Source: JANYGM01 sp043764015 (GTDB lineage: Bacteria > Bacteroidota > Bacteroidia > Cytophagales > Thermonemataceae). From it: 19,266 nt of DNA. The DNA lies in contig JAYUKY010000019.1 of assembly GCA_043764015.1 (NCBI GenBank), positions 1 to 19,266 of the forward strand, read 5' to 3'. Under the pieces are notes generated by a model. That model did not search any database. It saw only the letters and a program-made list of their open reading frames with translations, and was not told where the DNA came from. Both the position numbers and the translations under genes were made by a program. The stretch's first letter is position 1. Each line of letters begins with the position of its first letter. Below are positions 14,475-19,266 of this stretch, piece after piece.

Positions 14475-14516
14475 AGCATTTTTATAGATTTTTTTGCTTT
14501 TATTTAAAAACCAATA

Positions 14517-14549
14517 AAAAAGCCTTTCCAAACTTTGGAAAGGCTTTTT
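14517..14549 (-). terminator. Intrinsic terminator of ade
   Basis: A 33-nt perfect palindrome with 16-bp arms and one central base; its core is GCCTTTCCAAA...TTTGGAAAGGC. It lies 19 bases after the ade stop and is followed on the minus strand by TTTTTTATT. Hairpin plus T-tract is typical of rho-independent termination. Confidence 0.85.
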
Positions 14550-14567
14550 AGTGTGTTTGGAATTTCG

Positions 14568-16250
14568 CTATAATTCCACAAATTCAAACTTTACACCATC
14601 AAAAAGCCCTAAATCACTTAGTTTTAGTTGTGGAATAACAAGCAAAGCCATAAAAGAAAGGCTCATAAAAGGGGCTTTAAGCGTACTTCCAAGCTGTTTT
14701 ACGGTTTTATCAAGCTCTGTATAAAGTGCGCCAACAGTTGCACCGTCCAAATCCGACATCAGACCCGCCACAGGCAAAGCTAACAAACCAATTTCTTGCT
14801 TTCCATTGCGGTCATCATACACACAAAGCCCACCATTTGCATCAATAATGGCATTTACAGCAGCACAAATACTTTCATCAGACGTACCAACGGCAATAAT
14901 ATTATGGGAGTCGTGGGCAACAGATGAGGCAATAGCACCATTTTTCAGTCCAAAATTTTTGATAAAAGCCACCGCTGGTGTTATTGCAGGTGTTGCATTG
15001 GGCGTATATCTATTGACAACCACAATTTTTAGAATATCATTTTCTACATCAGCAACCAAAAAATCTTTGCCACTTATATTTTCTATGGGCAAATGATGCA
15101 AAAAAGTTTTTGTGATTAGTTCCCCATCTATTGCTTCAATGACCTTTAAAAGCATTTTTTCTGTATAACTTGGTGGCGCAAGCAACGCAAAATCACTTAC
15201 ATCTTTTGGTATTGCTTTGAAAAAATTAGGTTTGTCAAAAGCTACGGAATTGATAAAAGATTGTCCATTTTCAGCTACCAAAACGCCTTCAATATAGGTT
15301 TGAAAGACTTTAAACTCCTTCAAATCTTGTACCACAATAAAATCAGCCACATCTCCCACATTCAGCAACCCAACCTCCAAATTATAATGCTTGACTGGGT
15401 TGATGCAGGCACATTGTAAAACCTTAAAAACATCTATTCCACGAGTTACGGCACGTTTTACAAGCTCGTTGATATGTCCTACAAGCAAATTATCTGGGTG
15501 TTTGTCGTCAGAACAAAACATCATATTTTCATAATTTTCAGGCAATAAATCTATCAAAGCCTCAAAATTTTTGGCGGCACTACCTTCTCTAATCAAGATT
15601 TTCATACCAAAATCTAGCTTATCTTGCGCCTCTGCAGCCGTAAAACACTCGTGGTCTGTGCTTATTCCTGCACTAATGTACTTTTTGGCTTGCTCACCAC
15701 GCAAGCCTGGAGCGTGTCCGTCAATAGGTTTTTTATATTTTTGTGCAATTTTTATTTTCTCCAATACAACAGCATCATCATACAAAACACCTGGATAATT
15801 CATCATTTCTGCAAGGTATTTGAGGTCGTGTTTTTCAAACAAATATTCTACCTCTTTGGCATCAATGGTTGCGCCTGCGGTTTCAAAAACAGTAGCAGGA
15901 ACGCAAGAAGGAACGCCAAAAAAGAACTTGAAAGGGACTTTTTTGCCATTTTCTATCATAAATTCCACGCCAGCCACGCCCAAAACATTTGCTATTTCGT
16001 GTGGGTCTGATACAGTTGCTATTGTGCCGTGAAGCACCGCAAGGCGTGCAAATTCACTAGGCACAAGCATACTACTTTCTATATGGATATGTGCATCTAC
16101 AAAAGCAGGTAGAATGTAGTTTTGACAGGGTTTATCTGTATTTGAAATACTTTCTATTTTGCCATTTTTGATGATTATTTCTGCTGGAGAAATAGTTTTT
16201 TGAAGAATATTAACAAAATTAGCGTGTATTATAGTGGTTGAGTGAGGCAT
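14568..16250 (-). CDS. ade: Adenine deaminase
   Basis: A 560-aa cytosolic amidohydrolase that converts adenine to hypoxanthine and ammonia in purine salvage. Family motifs run in order: PAFVDAHIHIESSML with metal ligands His54 and His56, HGTIATVSDPHEIANVLG (74-91), Glu148 in LAEMMN, GHAPGLRG (178-185), STDHECFT (197-204) and CSDDKHPDNL (246-255). The C-terminal half keeps VAHDSHNIIAVG and the final small domain typical of Ade/AdeC. Length is normal, with no truncation. It has its own terminator downstream and a repeat-filled region upstream that separates it from pit. The start ATG at 16250 gives the standard short lead-in before the beta-sandwich segment. Confidence 0.95.
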   Translation of the reverse strand: MPHSTTIIHANFVNILQKTISPAEIIIKNGKIESISNTDKPCQNYILPAFVDAHIHIESSMLVPSEFARLAVLHGTIATVSDPHEIANVLGVAGVEFMIENGKKVPFKFFFGVPSCVPATVFETAGATIDAKEVEYLFEKHDLKYLAEMMNYPGVLYDDAVVLEKIKIAQKYKKPIDGHAPGLRGEQAKKYISAGISTDHECFTAAEAQDKLDFGMKILIREGSAAKNFEALIDLLPENYENMMFCSDDKHPDNLLVGHINELVKRAVTRGIDVFKVLQCACINPVKHYNLEVGLLNVGDVADFIVVQDLKEFKVFQTYIEGVLVAENGQSFINSVAFDKPNFFKAIPKDVSDFALLAPPSYTEKMLLKVIEAIDGELITKTFLHHLPIENISGKDFLVADVENDILKIVVVNRYTPNATPAITPAVAFIKNFGLKNGAIASSVAHDSHNIIAVGTSDESICAAVNAIIDANGGLCVYDDRNGKQEIGLLALPVAGLMSDLDGATVGALYTELDKTVKQLGSTLKAPFMSLSFMALLVIPQLKLSDLGLFDGVKFEFVEL

Positions 16251-16278
16251 TTTTTGAGAAATTTAGAAAGTAGTATGA

Positions 16279-16338
16279 AATTGCCACAGATACACAAATG
16301 AATACAAATTGTATTTTATCTGTGTATTTGTGGCAATT
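16279..16338. repeat. GCCAC-arm hairpin with TGAATACAA tag, copy 1
   Basis: The left arm AATTGCCACAGATACACA (16279-16296) pairs with the right arm ending TGTGTATTTGTGGCAATT (16321-16338), with a mismatch at the G/A position. TGAATACAA lies at 16299-16307 in the loop side. It occupies the ade upstream region directly beside the second MITE-like copy. A related hairpin with different but matched bases lies at 18111-18158, on the other side of pit. Confidence 0.7.
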
Positions 16339-16339
16339 A

Positions 16340-16462
16340 TACTGCAAATGGGAAGGATTTCGGAAAATGTTTTTTAGTGTAAAATTAGCTTAGACAATGG
16401 GGCATGCCCCATTGCGTATTATTACAGATTTTTATTTTCCGAAATCCAAGCCGTTCCCAGTA
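16340..16462. mobile_element. MITE-like element, copy 2
   Basis: Terminal inverted repeats of 29 bp at 16340-16368 and 16434-16462 match those of the element at 1-224; both begin TACTG and end GGATTTCGGAAAAT. By eye the two arms here agree at about 23 of 29 positions. The outer junctions read TATACTG and CAGTATA, consistent with insertion at a TA. The interior differs completely from copy 1 and has a 20-nt perfect palindrome, CAATGGGGCATGCCCCATTG (16395-16414). It lies between pit and ade and encodes nothing visible. Confidence 0.8.
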
Positions 16463-16487
16463 TAAATTAGGTATTTTATTTATGCAA

Positions 16488-17888
16488 TTAAAAAATTAGT
16501 CTAAAAAATCCAAACAACAAATAAGAAACAATAATACAGACAGGTAAAGTAAGTAACCAAGCAAGTGCAATACTTTTAATAGTGCTTGCTTGTAAGTTTT
16601 TCAGTCCGTTAGAGGCAACCATCGTACCCGCCACACCAGACGACAAAATATGGGTCGTACTTACTGGCAAATGAAATACAAATGATGAAAAACCAATAGT
16701 TAATGTTGCAATAAGCTCCGCAGATGCGCCTTGTGCGTATGTGAGGTGAGATTTTCCTATTTTTTCGCCAATAGTAACAACAATTTTTTTCCAGCCAATC
16801 ATCGTACCAATTCCCAAAGAAAGGGAAATAAGCACAATTACCCAGCGTGGTGCATAATCTGTTGTGTGGCTTTTAAAACGCTCAAAACGAGTTTTTATAT
16901 TTTTTCTATCTTGTTCAGGAATACCTGATAGTGTTTTATCTGATAGTTTTTTGATGTCTTTATCTAACAAAAATATCTCTTTTCTGATGCCTGTAACAAC
17001 TTTTTCGTCCCATTTATCTTTTGGAATGTGCATCAGAACATTGATATCTGCAATATCTTTTTTGCATTGTTCTACAAAAATTCTGTCTGCAGGAGAAAGG
17101 TCTGCTACTTTTATTTTCTGAACGGCTTTGTCCACAAGCATAATACTTTCTTGGTACTGTTCTGGGCTAGTCTCTAGATTGAGGGCATATTTGACAGGCA
17201 GAATACTAATCAAAACGAGCATCAAAAGTCCCACGCCTTTTTGTCCATCATTAGAACCGTGAGAGAAACTTACACCTGCACAAGTAAAAACAAGCAATGA
17301 CCTAATCCACATTGGGGGTACTTTTTCTGGGTCGGGCGTTTCAAATATTTCTCTATTTTTGATAAGTTTGCTCAAAATAAACATCAAAATCCCTGCCATT
17401 AAAAGCCCTAAAAACGGTGAAATAAGCAAAGAAAGCCCTACTTCACCTGCTTTATTCCAATTAATATTTACGTTTGCATTGCCTGGAAGATGCGCAAAAG
17501 CTATCCCAACGCCCAAAATAGAGCCTATAAGTGTGTGAGAACTAGAACAAGGAATGCCAAAATACCACGTTCCCAAATTCCATAAAATAGCAGTAAGAAG
17601 TAACGCAAGTATCATACCTACACTTTCCCAAACGGTTTGGTTGAGGAGGGCTTCTGTGGGTAAAAGATGAATAATTCCCATTGCAACACCTATTCCGCCT
17701 ACAAAAACGCCCAAAGAATTTAAAATGCCAGAAAGTACCACAGCTTGTTGTGGTTTTAGACTATTGGTATAAATCACAGTTGCCACTGCATTGGCAGTGT
17801 CGTGAAAACCATTGATAAATTCAAAAGCACAAACGGCTAAAATACTGATAATCAGTAATATTAGTAAAGATAGTTCCAAATCAAACAT
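16488..17888 (-). CDS. pit: PiT-family inorganic phosphate transporter
   Basis: A 466-aa inner-membrane transporter for phosphate, of the low-affinity PiT (PF01384) type. Two inverted copies of the family signature are visible: FINGFHDTANAVATVIYTNS (24-43) and FSHGSNDGQKGVG (208-220). GIPCSSSHTLIGS (111-123) and LPVSTTHILSSG (407-418) form the paired second signatures. Between the halves lies a hydrophilic stretch at about 236-345, a usual PiT feature. ATG at 17888 is chosen over a TTG at 17924, because that TTG lies inside the -7 promoter element. No PhoU-like gene is adjacent, though the middle loop is helical and charged. Energy coupling and substrate follow from the family, not from this sequence. 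Confidence 0.93.
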   Translation of the reverse strand: MFDLELSLLILLIISILAVCAFEFINGFHDTANAVATVIYTNSLKPQQAVVLSGILNSLGVFVGGIGVAMGIIHLLPTEALLNQTVWESVGMILALLLTAILWNLGTWYFGIPCSSSHTLIGSILGVGIAFAHLPGNANVNINWNKAGEVGLSLLISPFLGLLMAGILMFILSKLIKNREIFETPDPEKVPPMWIRSLLVFTCAGVSFSHGSNDGQKGVGLLMLVLISILPVKYALNLETSPEQYQESIMLVDKAVQKIKVADLSPADRIFVEQCKKDIADINVLMHIPKDKWDEKVVTGIRKEIFLLDKDIKKLSDKTLSGIPEQDRKNIKTRFERFKSHTTDYAPRWVIVLISLSLGIGTMIGWKKIVVTIGEKIGKSHLTYAQGASAELIATLTIGFSSFVFHLPVSTTHILSSGVAGTMVASNGLKNLQASTIKSIALAWLLTLPVCIIVSYLLFGFFRLIF

Positions 17889-17921
17889 TATGTCGTTGTT
17901 TAGTAAATTGGTTATTTGGTG

Positions 17922-17955
17922 CAAAAGTAGCTATTTATATGCTAACTACATCAAA
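17922..17955 (-). promoter_or_regulatory. Candidate promoter of pit
   Basis: On the minus strand TTTG (17955-17952) and TACTTTTG (17929-17922) are 22 bases apart, matching the Bacteroidota -33/-7 pattern. Transcription should begin near 17915, about 27 bases before the ATG at 17888. This is the best promoter match in the window and rules against a start at 17924. Confidence 0.55.
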
Positions 17956-17991
17956 AAGTTAATACAAATTAACAATAACATAACATTACAA

Positions 17992-18026
17992 ATGAATTAT
18001 GAGTTGTAAATTATGAATTATGAGTG
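17992..18026. repeat. Degenerate heptamer array (ATGARTT x5)
   Basis: Five 7-bp units, ATGAATT, ATGAGTT, GTAAATT, ATGAATT and ATGAGTG, run head to tail. The array lies in the 389-bp divergent spacer (17889-18277) between pit and prmA. That spacer also holds the pit promoter, a hairpin at 18111-18158 and a prmA promoter; the remainder (about 18027-18110 and 18160-18220) shows nothing recognisable. Confidence 0.6.
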
Positions 18027-18110
18027 GACACAAGATGTTGATAATAAATTGATTATGTATTATTGAGCCAAATCTAGTATTGCATAAAAGCTATATTGTA
18101 GGGTTTGCAA

Positions 18111-18158
18111 TTGCCACGAATACACGAATGAATACAATTATTCGTGTATTCGTGGCAA
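18111..18158. repeat. GCCAC-arm hairpin with TGAATACAA tag, copy 2
   Basis: TTGCCACGAATACACGAAT (18111-18129) pairs perfectly with ATTCGTGTATTCGTGGCAA (18140-18158), a 19-bp stem with a 10-base loop. TGAATACAA occupies 18129-18137. Compared with the copy at 16279-16338 the arms differ at several bases, but here every change is matched on the other side. With no T-tract it is not a plain terminator, and it lies between divergent genes. Confidence 0.8.
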
Positions 18159-18227
18159 CTAAATCAAACATATTTTATTTATGGTACACTAGATATAAAT
18201 TTATTTCAGTAAACCATCTAAAATACA

Positions 18228-18235
18228 TATCTTTG
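18228..18235 (+). promoter_or_regulatory. Candidate -7 element of prmA
   Basis: TATCTTTG, followed by CAAC, matches the Bacteroidota TAnnTTTG motif 42 bases before the prmA ATG. The expected -33 position holds TTATTTC rather than TTTG, so the match is partial. Confidence 0.4.
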
Positions 18236-18277
18236 CAACTTGAGAAATAAAAATAAAAAATCATAAATAAAAATCTT

Positions 18278-19129
18278 ATGGAATTTATAGAATTACGTTT
18301 TATTTTGGATACAGAATTTAACGAAATATTAGTAGCAGAGCTAGGAGAAATTGGTTTTGAGTCTTTTATAGATACAGAAAATGGCTTAAATGCCTATATT
18401 CAGGCAGATTTGTATGATGAAAATAACATCACAGAAATAGCACAAACCTATCAAGAAACTTTTACATTTAGTTTTGAAACCATTGTTGTTCCTAAAATGA
18501 ATTGGAATGAAGAGTGGGAAAAAAACTATCCCCCTATTATTGTGGCTGAACAATGTATTGTAAAAGCCTCTTTTCATCAAATTGAGCAAAAATATCCCTA
18601 CGAAATTACCATAAATCCCAAAATGTCGTTTGGTACAGGACACCACGAAACTACAGCTTTGATGCTAGAAAATCAACTTTCTGTTAATCACAAAGATAAA
18701 AATATTGTTGATGTGGGTTGTGGAACAGGTATTTTGGCTATTATGGCGTACAAATTGGGGGCAAAATCTGCAGTTGCGTTTGATATAGAAGAATGGGCAG
18801 TGGAAAATACAAAAGAAAATTTTTCCTTAAATAATTGCCCAGTTGATAATCAAAGTCATAATCAAAGTCATATTTTTATGGGAACTATCAAAGACATTGA
18901 CCCAAAAAGTAGTTTTGATATAGTTTTGGCAAATATTAACCGCAATGTTTTGCTTGCTGAAATCCCTACATATACGCAAGTGCTTGCGGAAAATGGTTTT
19001 TTGCTTGTGAGTGGTTTTTATGAGCAAGATATGGAAGATATTTCAAAGGTTGCGACAAGCGTAGGACTTCAAAAAATTTCTTACAAAGTGAAAAATAATT
19101 GGACTTCTATTATTTTTCAAAAAATGTAA
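18278..19129 (+). CDS. prmA: Ribosomal protein L11 methyltransferase
   Basis: A 283-aa SAM-dependent enzyme that trimethylates ribosomal protein L11 in the cytosol. The N-terminal substrate-recognition domain spans about 1-90, and a linker ends in the PrmA signature NPKMSFGTGHHETT (113-126). The Rossmann methyltransferase domain has motif I DVGCGTG (145-151), the acidic residue after strand 2 in AFDIEEWA (Asp169), and LANINRN (217-223), equivalent to the PrmA motif IV. Length is near the family norm. A 12-bp duplication gives NQSHNQSH (191-198) in a loop between motifs. A-rich sequence rather than Shine-Dalgarno precedes the ATG. A 90-bp double palindrome follows 47 bp after the stop. Confidence 0.95.
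   Translation: MEFIELRFILDTEFNEILVAELGEIGFESFIDTENGLNAYIQADLYDENNITEIAQTYQETFTFSFETIVVPKMNWNEEWEKNYPPIIVAEQCIVKASFHQIEQKYPYEITINPKMSFGTGHHETTALMLENQLSVNHKDKNIVDVGCGTGILAIMAYKLGAKSAVAFDIEEWAVENTKENFSLNNCPVDNQSHNQSHIFMGTIKDIDPKSSFDIVLANINRNVLLAEIPTYTQVLAENGFLLVSGFYEQDMEDISKVATSVGLQKISYKVKNNWTSIIFQKM
18848..18871 (+). repeat. In-frame 12-bp tandem duplication in prmA
   Basis: AATCAAAGTCAT occurs twice head to tail and encodes NQSHNQSH at residues 191-198. It keeps the frame and falls in a surface-loop position after the helix following motif I. It is probably a neutral slippage event. Confidence 0.8.
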
Positions 19130-19176
19130 GTAGTTAGTAATGTGTTGCAAATAAGTTCCTAATTTCAAAAAATCTA

Positions 19177-19266
19177 AGCGGTGGCGTGAACGCCACCGCT
19201 ATACATAAAAACTATTTTTTGCTTTTGATATAAAGAGGTGGCGTTCACGCCACCTAGAATAAAAAA
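19177..19266 (+). repeat. 90-bp double-palindrome repeat, copy 2 (reaches window end)
   Basis: Inverted relative to the copy at 245-334. The palindromes GGTGGCGTGAACGCCACC (19180-19197) and GGTGGCGTTCACGCCACC (19237-19254) flank the same AT-rich centre containing TATACATAAAAA and TTTTGATATAAAGA. It lies 47 bp downstream of prmA. Relative to its upstream gene it has the same orientation as copy 1 has to gmhB. The similarity continues to the last base of the window, so the right boundary is not defined. Confidence 0.85.

Noticed and set aside
15624..16010. A 128-codon plus-strand frame inside ade
   Set aside because: Antisense to conserved adenine deaminase motifs; composition is that of a shadow frame.
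1..19266. tRNA, rRNA, riboswitch or replication origin
   Set aside because: No cloverleaf, rRNA-like stretch, recognised aptamer pattern or DnaA-box cluster was seen by eye on either strand; a covariance search was not possible.

Overview
The window looks like a piece of a low-GC Bacteroidota chromosome, most likely from the Cytophagales (Bernardetia/Flexibacter/Microscilla-type marine gliders). This is inferred from protein style, AT-rich spacers, A-rich sequence instead of Shine-Dalgarno motifs before starts, and several -7 promoter elements of the Bacteroidota form TAnnTTTG. The genus is a guess. No rRNA, tRNA, CRISPR array, phage gene or transposase is visible.

Layout. 1-334: a MITE-like element packed with small hairpins, then a 90-bp double-palindrome repeat. 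323-1508: two divergent ADP-heptose (LPS) genes, gmhB (-) and an rfaE2/hldE-type nucleotidyltransferase (+). 1542-2912: a DEDDh exonuclease fused to a UvrC-like GIY-YIG nuclease (+). 3023-5764: tgt and, upstream of it, a soluble PAS-PAS histidine kinase (both -). 5899-7575: a divergent RqcH/NFACT ribosome-quality-control gene (+). 7735-9609: a secreted DUF4836-like protein (+) with a strong terminator. 9688-14429 (-): two tandem PD-(D/E)XK-like paralogues, a four-helix membrane protein and leuS. 14568-16250: adenine deaminase (-). 16340-16462: a second MITE-like copy. 16488-17888: a PiT phosphate transporter (-). 18278-19129: prmA (+). 19177-19266: the 90-bp repeat again, inverted.

Most genes are housekeeping: tRNA charging (leuS) and modification (tgt), ribosome methylation (prmA), ribosome rescue (rqcH), purine salvage (ade), phosphate uptake (pit) and LPS heptose synthesis. 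They are short transcription units rather than one pathway.

The unusual part is the non-coding DNA. Nearly every larger spacer holds small palindromic repeats of several families: MITE-like copies with 29-bp terminal inverted repeats; three-base-loop hairpins with core CCAGCGG and covarying arms; hairpins with different arms but the same tag TGAATACAA; four tandem arrays with a 7-bp period; and the 90-bp double palindrome lying directly 3' of the outermost genes. Two repeats enter coding sequence: one encodes the last residues of GmhB, and an 88-bp palindromic element is translated in frame within LeuRS. Two enzymes, GmhB and Tgt, lack the residues that bind structural zinc in their well-studied relatives. 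The tandem PD-(D/E)XK pair is the best candidate for a poorly described protein system.
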